Below are positions 31,001 to 40,900 of a DNA stretch of 64,000 nucleotides, one piece after another. The translations under genes were made by a program, and so were the position numbers. Below the pieces are notes generated by a model. That model ran no database searches, was not told the DNA's origin, and saw only the letters and a list, made by a program, of their open reading frames with translations. This DNA comes from Phaeoceros laevis (taxonomy: Eukaryota > Anthocerotophyta > Anthocerotopsida > Notothyladales): positions 82,570 to 146,569 of the forward strand of contig JBNGIQ010008438.1 of assembly GCA_049999765.1 (NCBI GenBank). Reading direction: 5' to 3'. Position 1 is the stretch's first letter. Each line of letters opens with the position of its first letter.

Positions 31001-32765
31001 CTAAACCTACATTGGCACACGCCTGCAGCAGACATACGTATGTAACAGAATTGGGAAGGATCTGGCCTTCCTGTTGCATACTCCTGAAGAGATTGAGGGC
31101 TTCCTCACCCCTTCCCTGCTGGGTGTATCCTGCTAGCATCACATTACATGCTATAATATTCCTATCTGGAAGTTTGTCAAATACATTGCGCGCATCCTCC
31201 AAGCTACCACACTTCGCATACATATTAACCAAGCTGCCGCCTAGAACCACATCCTGTAGCAGGCCTCTTTCTCTGATCTCTGCATGTAGCTGCTTTCCCT
31301 GACCAAAAGCTCCGGCACCCACGTTGGCACATGCCTGCAGCAAGCACACATACGTGACAGAATCAGGAGGAGAGAGGCCATCCTGTTGCATAGTCCTGTA
31401 AAGGTTAAGGGCTTCCGGACCCATCCCCTGCTGGGCATACCCTGCAATCAGCGCGGTCCATGCTACAATATCCCTCTGTGAAAGTGTCTCAAATACTCTG
31501 CGAGCATCCTCTAAGCTCCCACACTTTGCATACATGTGAATCAGGCTGACTGCTACAACCGCATCGTCTTTGAGTCCTCGTTCTTTGATCTCTGCATGCA
31601 GCTGCTTTCCCTCATCAAGAGCCCCTGCACCTATACTCGCACATGCCTGCAGCAGGCATACATATGTAACAGAATTGGGACGAGTGACGCCCTCCCGTTG
31701 CATGCTCTTGTAAAGACTAACGGCCTCCTGACCCATTCCTTGCTGGGCATACCCTGCAATCATCGAGGTCCATGTTACAACATCCCTGTCAGAAAGTTTG
31801 TCAAACAGTCTGCGAGCATCCTCTAAGCTACCGCACTTTGCATACATGTTAACCAGCCCAGCTTGAACAAATCTATCTGGATTTCCTGAACTTGCAAGAA
31901 TATGAGCATGGACCTCCTTTCCGGCAACTAAATCCCCCGCAGCGGTGCAAGCTTTCAGTACTGCTGAATAGAGACGGTCGTCGGGTTTAACGGTAGTTGA
32001 CTCGCACATTAGTCGATACAATCGTATAGCCTCGGCAGCCTCAGCAGCCTCTCCATTTCTAGCATATGCAGAGATGATGGAAGCCCAGTTGTAGGCGTCC
32101 GGTGCGAGAACTTTGGTAAATACTCGCATTGCTTCCTCCAACCTTCCATGCGAGGCGTACAGACCAATCAAGTGGGTGGCCAAGAATGCATCTCCTTCGT
32201 ACCCCCATTTTACAGTCAGAGCATGAGTTCGTCTGCCCAAAACCAGGTTCTTGTCCTTGATGCATCTCTTCAGGACACGGTAGAAGAGATTGTTGGGTGC
32301 ATGGCATCCTCGCTGCAGCAGCAGCTCCAATGCATCCACAGCGTCAGAAATTCGCCCATCCTCACATAGTTTCCTGCACTTGCCGACCTCCCAATGGCCC
32401 TCGTGCGTTGCAAAGGCACCATGCGATTGAACTGAGGCGGATTCAGACTCGGCAGTCGTCTTTACCCCAGCGTCCAATGTGGCTAGCTGCGAGTCCACCC
32501 AAGCAGACCATTGCTGGTTGTTTAGCCACAAGGCATCCTTGGACGACTTGTGCTTAAAATCAGAATGCCGGGGAGTCGGCTTGCTCTGTGACTTGTCCCA
32601 CCACTGTGTCGGATCTGCAAAGAACAGTTTTTGTGGAACCTGCTGCAGGACTTCGGGAGGCATTGTTTCCAGTGCAGCGGATGCATAACCACTTGCACAC
32701 CACACCTTCCCTGTTGGGCGGCTCACAGCTTCAAACCCACCAAGCTCGAGTGCTTGATCTGGCAT
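28062..32765 (-). CDS. PPR-6: longest PDF-PPR-DYW protein, inverted, with lost family start codons
   Basis: From the first in-frame ATG (32763-32765) the protein has 1567 residues. The frame is open 87 bases further, to the family start position, where both usual ATG codons are replaced by TTG and CTG (about 32844-32852). The lost N-terminus LADGLDFKLTGAALSTCLPP is otherwise well conserved, so non-AUG initiation or recent start loss are both possible. The PDF-like block is present (KLFFADPTQWWDKSQSKP, SDF for PDF, LWLNN, AWVD). About eleven P-L-S triplets follow, the most in the family, then P2-L2-S2, E1, E2, the PG box (KKPGQSWW) and a complete DYW with HSEKLA, CEDCH and a CSCGDYW end. Predicted organellar C-to-U editing factor able to span a long RNA site. 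It is the only minus-strand member. Confidence 0.9.
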   Translation of the reverse strand: MPDQALELGGFEAVSRPTGKVWCASGYASAALETMPPEVLQQVPQKLFFADPTQWWDKSQSKPTPRHSDFKHKSSKDALWLNNQQWSAWVDSQLATLDAGVKTTAESESASVQSHGAFATHEGHWEVGKCRKLCEDGRISDAVDALELLLQRGCHAPNNLFYRVLKRCIKDKNLVLGRRTHALTVKWGYEGDAFLATHLIGLYASHGRLEEAMRVFTKVLAPDAYNWASIISAYARNGEAAEAAEAIRLYRLMCESTTVKPDDRLYSAVLKACTAAGDLVAGKEVHAHILASSGNPDRFVQAGLVNMYAKCGSLEDARRLFDKLSDRDVVTWTSMIAGYAQQGMGQEAVSLYKSMQREGVTRPNSVTYVCLLQACASIGAGALDEGKQLHAEIKERGLKDDAVVAVSLIHMYAKCGSLEDARRVFETLSQRDIVAWTALIAGYAQQGMGPEALNLYRTMQQDGLSPPDSVTYVCLLQACANVGAGAFGQGKQLHAEIRERGLLQDVVLGGSLVNMYAKCGSLEDARNVFDKLPDRNIIACNVMLAGYTQQGRGEEALNLFRSMQQEGQILPNSVTYVCLLQACANVGLGALHEGKQLHTQIKQRGLKDDRVLGVSLVNMYAKCGSLGDARTLFDRLPERDAVAWNAMIAGYVQQGMVQEALALYRSMQKEGLTSPDSVTYISLLQGCANAGRGALHDGQLLHGHIKERGLQEDEVLGGSLVNMYAKCGSLKDARTVFDILPEGNVLAWNAMIAGYTQQGMGQEALSLYSRMQQNGVTLPNSGTYVCLLQACASVGVGALGEGRQLHVRIKERGLKEDSVLGGSLVNMYAKCGSLEEARIVFDELPDRDVVTWTAMIAGYAQQGMGVEALSLYRSMQQEGLTPPNSVTYVCLLQACASVGVGALNEGQQVHVQVKEQGLQEDGVLGVSLVNMYAKCGSLEDARSLFDKLPERNIVAWNAMIAGYAQQGMGQEAISLFTSMQRDGVTPDSFTYVSLLQACGNIGVGALREGKQLHAQIKERGLDKDVVIGGSLVNMHAKCGNLDDARSIFDKLPVRNLVAWNAMIAGYAQHAMGQDALSLYSSMQQEGLTPDSVSYVCLLLACASVGSGALDEGKQLHAEIKKRGSQEEQVLGVSLVNMYAKCGSLEDARNLFDVLPERNLVAWNAMIAGYAQQGMGQEALSLYSSMKQEGFTPNSVTYVCLLQACAAVAGLPLGEQLHAEIEESQMGIDGIVGAALVNMYAKCGSMYDAHRVFDSMPDRSVEAWGALACGYARQGDSQVVFDLLDRMRLEGVQPNEVMFLSALTVCSHVGLVDKGRKYFEAMRTDYGISATMEHFICMVDLLGRAGHLEEALQMAKTMPFPPNDVVWHTLLGACRKWNNVEIGQQAFKGAVSVDEKDAASYVLMSNIYASAQMWDAAKEMQARRTTLGAWKKPGQSWWTDMGGMVHTFLVGDKKHPESKGIYARLEQLIPKMKKEGYVPHLESSLLDLSDDEKEAELCGHSEKLAIAYALNKTAEGTTIRIVKNLRVCEDCHMATAYISKVENRTIICRDASRFHIYKEGKCSCGDYW

Positions 32766-32997
32766 GGGCTGCTTCAGAGGGGGGACTGGTGGCAAACAAG
32801 TGCTCAATGCCGCGCCGGTCAGCTTGAAATCCAGTCCATCCGCCAGCAACAAAGAGCTAGCTCCTTCAATCTGTTACTCCGGCCAGTAAAAGTCGTGTCC
32901 CCTGAGCCCATGCCACCATGGAATGTGCAACCTGCCTAGCATTGCTCCTAATAAGCCTGCACTCCCTTACGGCCCTGTCATAAATATTGCTGACTCT

Positions 32998-33040
32998 CTT
33001 GCTTTCCTGAATTGGACAGCACTCACTGGGCACCCAGACA
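32998..33040 (-). promoter_or_regulatory. Shared upstream element of PPR-6
   Basis: On the minus strand: GTCTGGGTGCCCAGTGAG, then TGCTGTCCAATTCAGGAAAG. It lies about 150 bases before the family start position. Confidence 0.5.
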
Positions 33041-33362
33041 TTGGCCGCGACACGGCCGCAGCGCCTAGGCGCAACTCAAGGTTGCTGAGGTGCAACTGAA
33101 GGTGCAGCTGAGGTTGCTTGGCAAACTATCTTACAAATACACCTAAACGAATGCCGGCTTTTAGCTTGATGAGTGCTGTCCGATTTGATAGTGCGGTCCA
33201 AATTTCTCTTGGTCAGGGCCGTGCGGCTGGGTATAGCAGGACAAGGATGGTACTTGATGAGATTGTTGAAGAAGAGGCCCGCGCCACCTGGCAGAGACAA
33301 ACAACCTGTAAGGCTATAGCAGGCCGCCACAGAAGTTCCTGGTCGAGAGGGAATCTACGACT

Positions 33363-33400
33363 CTGTGACACTGCTGTCCAAATTCGAGTAAACGAAATAC
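33363..33400 (+). promoter_or_regulatory. Shared upstream element of PPR-7
   Basis: Only the second half is clear: CTGCTGTCCAAATTCGAGTA followed by AACGAAATACG, about 150 bases before the ATG at 33544. Confidence 0.45.
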
Positions 33401-33543
33401 GACGGAAGGACTTGACAAGGCGTGCCGCTGGGGAGCGATCTATGGCGGATTGCCTGTTCCATGGCGTCAACGGCAAAGGGACACAACTTCTTCTGGCCGG
33501 AAAGGCAGAGAAGCAGCTAGCTAGCTCTTGAGAATGGCTCTTG

Positions 33544-36500
33544 ATGATGGCCGCTAGACTGGATCACAAGCTGACCGGCGAGGCATTCAGCACTTCTTTG
33601 CCACCAATTCCCGCGCTGAGGCAAAGCATTCAAGGACTAGTTCCTGATATTGGTGGGTTTGAAGCCCTGAGCCGCTCAGCTGGAAAGGTGTGGTCTGCAA
33701 AAAGTTCTGCAATGGGGCGACAGGAAGCTATGCCTCCGGAAGAGCTGCAGGAGGTCTTATGGAAACAGTTCTTCGCAGATACCACACAATGGTGGGACAA
33801 NNNNNNNNNNNNNNNNNNNNNNNNNNNNNNNNNNNNNNNNNNNNNNNNNNNNNNNNNNNNNNNNNNNNNNNNNNNNNNNNNNNNNNNNNNNNNNNNNNNN
33901 GGAAACAGTTCTTCGCAGATACCACACAATGGTGGGACAACAGACGGACCAAGCCTACTTCTCGACATCCTGATTTCAGACATAAGGTGTCCAAGTTTCC
34001 GCTGTGGTTAGACAATCGGCACAAGCCTGTTTGGGTCGACTCTCAGCTAGCCACAATTGACGCTGGGTTGAAGACGACTCCCAAGTATGGATCTCCAGTT
34101 CAAGGGCCAGGAGCTTTCGCAGCAATTGGGGCCCACTTGGAGGTCGAAATGTGCAGGAAACTGTGTGAGGATGGACTGATTTCTGACGCTGTCGATGCAT
34201 TGGATCTACTGGTGCAGCAAGGATGCCAGGTACCCAACAATCTCTTCTATCGGCTCCTCAAGAGGTGCATCCAGGACAAGGACCTGGTTTTAGGCAGACA
34301 CATCCATTCTCTCACTGTCCAAAGCGGGTATGAAGGAGACGCCTTCTTAGCCACCCACCTCATTGGTCTCTACGCTTTGCATGGCAGGTTGGACGAAGCA
34401 ATGGGAGTCTTTACCAAGATCTCTACACCGGACGCCTATAACTGGGCTACCATCATCTTCGCATACGCTAAACATGGAGAGGCTACAGAGGCTGCGGAGG
34501 CTATACGACTGTATCGACAAATGTGCGAGTCAAGCACCGTCAAACCCGATGACCGTATCTATTCTGCAGTACTGAAAGCTTGCACCGCTGCGAGGGATTT
34601 AGTTGCCGGAAAGGAGGTCCATGGTCATATTCTAGCTAGTCGTCAGAAGCCAGATAGATTTGTTCAAGCTGGGCTGGTTAACATGTACGCGAAGTGTGGT
34701 AGCTTGGAGGATGCTCGTAGAGTGTTCGACAAACTTTCTAACAGGGATGCTGTAACATGGACCGCAATGATTGCAGGGTATACCCAGCATGGCTTGGGTG
34801 TGGAAGCCCTTAAACTGTACAGCAGTATGCAACAGGAAGGCTTCACTCCTGATTGTGTTACATTTGTATGCCTGCTGCAGGCATGTGCCAGCGTAGGTAT
34901 AGGAGCTCTTGGTGAGGGAAAGCAACTTCATGCACAGATCAAAAAGCAACGACTGCAAGTGGATATGGTTCTTGGGGGCAGCTTGGTGAACATGTATGCA
35001 AAGTGTGGTAGCATAGAGGATGCTTGCATCGTGTTCAACAAACTTGCCAAGAGGGATGTTGTGACGTGGACCGTAATGATTGCAGGGTATGCAAAGCAGG
35101 GGATGGGTGAGGAAGCCCTTAGTCTTTACAGGGGTATGCAAGAGGAAGGCCTCAACCCTCCTGATTGTGTAACATACGTATGCCTGCTGCAAGCATGTGC
35201 GAGTGTAGGTGTAGGAGCCCTTCATGAGGGAAAGCAGCTGCATGCAATTATCAAAGAACAGGGGCTGCAACAGGATGTGCTTCTTGGTGGCAGCTTGGTT
35301 AACATGTATGCAAAGTGTGGTTGCTTAGAAGATGCTCGCAGCATGTTTGACGAACTTCCAAAGAAGAATAGTATAGCATGGAATGCGATGATAGCAGGGT
35401 ATGCTCAGCAGGGGATGGGTCACAAAGCCCTTGATCTTTACAGGAACATGCAACAGGAAGGCCTCACTCCTCCTGATTGTGTTACATATGTATGCCTGCT
35501 CCAAGCCTGTGCCAGTGAAGGTGTAGGGGCTCGTCATGCGGGAGAACAGCTCCATGCACAGATAAACAAACAAGGACTGCAACAGGATTTGGTTGTACAG
35601 TGCAGCTTGGTCAACATGTATGCAAATTGTGGTAGCTTGGTGGATGCTCGCAGACTCTTCGACACACTTCCAGAGAAGGACATTGTATCATGTAATGCGA
35701 TGATTTCAGGATATGTTCTGCAAGGGATGGATCAGGATGCCCTTGATCTTTACGGGTGGATGCAACTGGAAGGCCGCACTCCTCCCAATTCTGTTACATA
35801 TGTGTATCTGCTTCAGGCATGTTCCAGTATTGGTGTAGCAGCTCTTCACGAGGGGAAGCAGCTCCATGCCCAGATTGAAGCACGAGGATTGCAAGAGGAT
35901 GTGGTTCTATGTGGGAGCATGGTTAACATGTATGCAAAATGTGGTAGCTTAGAGGATGCTCGCAGACTGTTTGAAAAACTTCCACAGAGAAATGCTATGG
36001 CGTGGAATGCAATGATTGCAGGGTATGCCCAGCAGGGGAAGGGCCAAGAAGCCCTGAGTCTGTACAGTAGTATGGAAAAGGAAGGCCTCACTCCTGATTG
36101 TGTTACTTATGTATGTCTGCTGCAGGCATGTGCCATTGTAGGTGTAGGAGCTCTTTGTGATGGAAAGCTACTGCACGCACAAATCAAGAAACGAAGACTG
36201 CAAGTGGATGTGGTTCTTGGCGGCAGCTTGGTCAACATGTATGCAAAGTGCGGTAGCTTAGAGGATGCTTGCCTCGTGTTCAACAAACTTGCGAAGAGGG
36301 ATATTATAACATGGACCGCAATGATTGCAGGCTATGCCCAGCAGGGGATGGGTCAGGAAGCCCTTAGTCTTTACAGCAGTATGCAACAGGAAGGCATCAT
36401 TCCCAATTCTGTCACGTATGTATGCCTGCTGCAAGCATGTGCAGCTGTAGCAGGTCTGCCTCTGGGAGAGCAGCTGCATGCAGAGATTGAGGAGAGGGGA

Positions 36501-37241
36501 ATTCAAGCGGATTGCATTGTGGGGGCAGCACTGGTAAATATGTACGCAAAGTGTGGGAGCATGTATTCTGCACAGCGGGTGTTTGATTCACTGACTGAAA
36601 GGAGCATCAAGGCTTGGGGTGCACTAGTTAGTGGCTATGCTCGCCAAGGAGATAGTCAGGCTGTGTTTGACTTGCTTGACAGGATGCGGTTGGAAGGCAT
36701 TAGCCCAAATGAGATCATGTTCCTTAGCGTGCTAACAGTTTGCAGTCATGTGGGTCTCGTGGACGAAGGCCGAAAGTACTTCGAGGCGATGAGAACAGAT
36801 TATGGCATCAGTGCGACGGTGGAGCACTTTATATGCATGGTGGATCTTCTGGGACGTGCAGGTCATCTAGACGAGGCACTACAGATGGCCAAGACCATGC
36901 CGTTTCCACCTAATGTTGTGCTGTGGCATACTTTATTAGGAGCTTGTTGGAAGTGGAAGAACGTGGAGATTGGGCAGGATGCTTTCAATTGTGCAGTTAG
37001 CGTGGATGACAAAGATGCTGCATCTTATGTGTTGATGTCCAACATATATGCAAGCGCTGGGATGTGGGAGGCAGCAAAGGAGATGCAGGCAAGGAGAATG
37101 ATACTGGGGGCATGGAAGATACCAGGCCAGAGCTGGTGGACTGACATGGACGGAGTGGTACATACGTTTCTTGTTGGGGACAAGAATCGTCCCGTGAAGG
37201 AAGGTGCGGATGCATGCCTGAAACAGCTGGTTAACAACTGA
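33544..37241 (+). CDS. PPR-7: PDF-PPR protein, E+ type, split by a false gap
   Basis: The family start ATG is at 33544 (MAARLDHKLTGEAFSTSLPP). A 100-N gap (33801-33900) seems to break the frame. The 40 bases before the gap are identical to the 40 after it, and removing gap plus one copy (140 bases) gives a single open frame of 1185 residues. The PDF-like block spans that point (KQFFADTTQWWDNRRTKP, then HPDFRHK and LWL). About eight P-L-S triplets follow, then P2-L2-S2, E1, E2 and a PG box (KIPGQSWW). The frame ends at QLVNN, just before the position where the paralogs enter DYW. It shares E-domain features with PPR-9 and PPR-11 (CWKWKNVEIGQ, FNCAVSVD, RRMILGAWK). Predicted RNA-binding editing factor without its own deaminase. 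Confidence 0.85.
33801..33900. other. Assembly gap, probably false
   Basis: This is a run of 100 N. The 40-base stretch ending at 33800 and the one starting at 33901 are identical, as expected when two overlapping contigs are joined by a default gap. Closing the overlap restores the PPR-7 frame exactly. Confidence 0.9.
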
Positions 37242-37514
37242 AGCAAGCAGGATATGTTTGCCACCTCCACTTCTCCTTGCTGGAGTCAATGCTGGACATA
37301 TTCGATGACGAGAAGAAAGCTAAGATATATGGGCACAGCGAGAATTTGGGTATCGTATATGCCCTGAATAAGACAGCCCAGGTGACAACGATATGAATTG
37401 TGAAAAGTCGGCGGGTCTGTCAGGGTTGTCAACTTGTCACACAGCAACAGAAATTACATTTCGAACGTGGAGAATCGAACTACTGTATATCTCCCGGTTC
37501 GTGTGGGACGACTG
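37242..37514 (+). pseudogene. DYW remnant of PPR-7
   Basis: Decayed DYW sequence: GACGAGAAGAAAGCTAAG, GGGCACAGCGAGAATTTGGG, GCCCTGAATAAGACAGCC and CACACAGCAACAG match the intact paralogs. It has several frame changes, a stop in the IRIVKN segment, an insertion of a few bases around the zinc site, and a deletion over RFHVYKEGKC. Confidence 0.8.
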
Positions 37515-37611
37515 GTTGGTAACGCCTGGAAAATCTGGATAATCAAGAACGACTGCGATGCATGGAGGGGCTGGCCAGTGCCGGAGCGGCATTGTTCAGC
37601 GATCACCCACG

Positions 37612-37694
37612 GTATGTTAGATGACGTGGATGTCCCATTCTCGGGTGCTATTTCAGTTCGTAGTGATTCTAATTGCCTCCTCTCCTTCGAGCAG
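37612..37694 (+). other. Predicted 3' untranslated intron of PPR-7
   Basis: Donor CCCACG|GTATGT and acceptor CTTCGAGCAG|GTGCC bound 83 bases. Confidence 0.55.
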
Positions 37695-37718
37695 GTGCCA
37701 AGTCGCCACCAAAACGAG

Positions 37719-37778
37719 TATCTGGGCGCTACGATTCTGGGTGCCAGTGACTGCTGTCCAAATTCGAGTAAGCGAGAG
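37719..37778 (+). promoter_or_regulatory. Shared upstream element of PPR-8
   Basis: The longest well-kept copy: TATCTGGGCGCTACGATTCT, then GGGTGCCAGTGACTGCTG, then TCCAAATTCGAGTAAGCGAG. A TCTGGGC-CTACG block is shared with PPR-9. Confidence 0.5.
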
Positions 37779-37958
37779 ACCAATTTCGATAGGCGCGCCA
37801 CTCATAAGCGATACGAGGCGGATTCCCTGTTCCATGGAGGCAGCGGCACAACTTCTGGAGGCCGATGGCAAGAGGAAAGACTATTATCCCAGGCTGGTTT
37901 GAAGAGCTGAGCCGAAGGTGTGCTGAGCAATACGCCTTGCACTGGGGGACAGGAAGCA

Positions 37959-40900
37959 ATGCCTCCAGAAGCGCTTCAGGAGGTCTTATGGAAACAGTTC
38001 TGTGCAGATGCCACAGAATGGTGGGACAACAGACGGACCAAGCCAACTTTCTGGCATCCTGACTTGAGACATAAGGAGTTCAAGGTTCCGCTGTTGCGAA
38101 ACGATTGGCACAAGCTTGGTTGCGTCGAACCGCAGCTAGCCATGATGGAAGCTGGGTTGAAGACGACTTCCGAGTCTGAATTCACCTCAGTTCAAGGGCC
38201 CGGAGCATTTGCAGCAAATGAGGGCCATTTGGAGGTCAAAATGTGCAGGAAACAGTGTGAGGATGGACTGATTTCTGACGCTGTGGATACATTGGATCTA
38301 CTGGTGCAGCGAAAATGTCATGTACCCAACAATCTCTTCTATCGTGTCCTCAAGAGGTGCATCCAGGACAAGGACCTGGTTTTGGGCAGACACATCCATG
38401 CTCTTACAGTTAAAAGTGGGTATGAAAGAGACGCCTTCTTAGCCACCCACCTCATTGGTCTCTACGCTTCTCATGGCAGGTTGGAGGAGGCAATGGGAGT
38501 GTTTACCAAAGTCTCTACACCGGACGCCTATAACTGGGCCACTATAATCTTCGCATACGCTAGGCATGGCGAGGCTGCCGAGGCTATACGACTGTATCGG
38601 CAGATGTGCGAGTCAAGCACCGTTAAACCCGACGACCGTATCTACTCAGCTGTTCTTAAAGCTTGTACCGCTGCGGGAGATTTAGTTGCCGGAAAGGAGG
38701 TCCATGCTCATGTTCTTGCTAGTCGACAGAGGCCAGATAGATTTGTTCAAGCTGGGCTGGTTAACATGTACGCAAAGTGTGGTAGCTTGGAGGATGCTCG
38801 CAGAGTGTTCGACAACCTTTCTAACAGGGATGTTGTAACATGGACCGCAATGATTGCAGGGTATACCCAACACCGGATGGGTGCGGAAGCCCTTAGACTG
38901 TTCAACAGTATGCAGCAGGAAGGCTTCACTCGTCCTGATTGTTTCACATATGCATGCCTGCTGCAGGCATGTGCCAGTGTAGGGGTACGAGCTCTTGGTG
39001 AGGGAAGGCAACTGCATGCACAGATGGAAAAACAAAGACTGCGAGTGGATGTGGTTCTTGGGGGCAACTTGGTCAACATGTATGCAAAGTGTGGTAGCTT
39101 AGAGGATGCTTGCATCGTGTTCAACAAACTTGCAGAGAGGGATGTTGTAACGTGGAACGTGATGATTGCAGGGTATGCGCAGCAGGGGATGGGTCAGGAA
39201 GCCCTTCGTCTTTGCAGGAGTATGCAACAGGAGGGTCTCACTCCTCCTGACTGTGTTACATATGTATGCCTCCTGCAAGCATGTGCCAGTGTAGGTGTAG
39301 GAGGTCTCGATGAGGGAAAGCAGCTGCATGCACAAATCAATGAACAAGGACTGCAAGAGGATTCTGTCCTGGGCGCCAGCTTGGTTAACATGTATGCAAA
39401 GTGTGGCAGCATGGAGGATGCTCGCAGCATGTTTGACAAACTTCCAGAACGAGGCATTGTATCATGTAATGCGATGATCTCAGGGTATGTCCAGCACGGG
39501 ATGGGTGAGGAAGCCCTTCGTTTTTACAGCAATATGGAACAGCATGGCAATTCTGTTACATATGTATGCCTGCTGCAGGCATGTGCCAGTTTAGGTGCAG
39601 GTGCCCTTCATGAGGGTAAGCAGCTGCATGCGGAGATCAAAGAATACGGACTGCAAGTTGAGGAGGGTCTAGGCGGCAGCTTGGTTAACATGTATGCGAA
39701 GTGTGGTAGCTTAGAGGATGCTCGTATCGTGTTTGACAATCTGTCATACAGGGATGTTGTCACATGGACCGGGATGATTGGAGGGTATGCCCAGCAGGGC
39801 ATGGGTCAGGAAGCGCTTGCTATTTACAGAAAAATGCAGCAGGAAGGCCTCTCTCCCAATTCTGTGACGTACGTATGCGTGCTGCAGGCGTGTGCCAGTG
39901 TGGGTGTAGCAGCTCTTGATGTGGGGAAGCAGCTGCATGCAGAGATCAAAGACCACGGACTGCAAGAAGATGTGGGTGTAGGCGGCAGCTTGGTTAACAT
40001 GTATGCAAAGTGTGGTAGCTTAGAGGATGCTCGCATTGTGTTCAACGAACTCTCTGTGAGGGATGTTGTCACATGGACCGAGATGATCGCAGGGTACGCC
40101 CAGCAAGGTATGGGTCAGGAAGCCCTTGATATATACAGGAATATGCAACAGGAAGAGTTCTCGCCCACTTCTGTGACATATGTATGTGTTCTGCAGGCTT
40201 GTGCCAGTGTAGGTGAAGGAGCTCTTGATGAGGGGAAGCAGCTACATGCACAGATTAAAGAGCGAAGACTGCTAAAGGATGTTGTTCTAGGTGGCAGTTT
40301 GGTTAACATGTACTCGAAGTGTGGTAACTTGCAGGTTGCTCGCAGCCTGTTTGACAAGCTTCCAGAGAGGAATGTTGTGGCATGGAATGCAATGATTGCA
40401 GGGTATGCCCAGCAGGGTATGGGCCAGGAAGCCCTTAGTCTTTACAGCTGTATGCAACAGGAAGGCTTCACTCCCAATACTGTTACATATTTATGCCTGC
40501 TGCAGGCATGTGCAGCTGTAGCAGCTCTACCAATGGGAGACCAGCTGTATGCAGAGATTAAGCATCGGGGAATGCAAGTGGATGGCATTATAGGAGCAGC
40601 ACTGGTAAATATGTACGCAAAGTGTGGGAGCATGTACGATTCACAGCTGGTGTTTGATTCACTGCCTGAAAGGAGCGTTGAGGCTTGGGGTTCTCTAGTT
40701 ACTGGATATGCTCGCCAAGGAGATAGTCAGGTTGTGTTTGACTTGCTTGACAGGATGAGATTGGAGGGCGTATACCCAAATGAGGTCATATTCCTTGGTG
40801 TGCTGACTGTGTGTAGTCATGTGGGTTTAGTCGACAAAGGCCAAAAGTACTTTGAGGCGATGAGGACAGAGTATGGCATCAGTGCAACCATGGAACACTT

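Larger units (their letters stand above)
32853..33543. other. Divergent leader region between PPR-6 and PPR-7
   Basis: Both genes' leaders and shared upstream elements lie here, pointing away from each other. A short tract near 33068-33120 repeats GAGGTGCAACTGAAGGTGCA-like units. PPR-7's leader ends with GGCCGGAAAGGCAGAGAAGCAG before the start. No gene is supported. Confidence 0.6.
37515..37958. other. PPR-7 trailer and damaged PPR-8 leader
   Basis: The PPR-7 3' untranslated intron is followed within 25 bases by the PPR-8 upstream element, so the spacer is compressed. From about 37850 the region that should encode PPR-8's start is deleted. GAAGAGCTGAGCCG near 37901 corresponds to the family GFEALSR segment in another frame. 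Confidence 0.55.

Noticed and set aside
33068-33120. GAGGTGCAACTGAAGGTGCA-type short repeats as a regulatory element
   Set aside because: The tract is short and unique to one leader, so simple slippage explains it.
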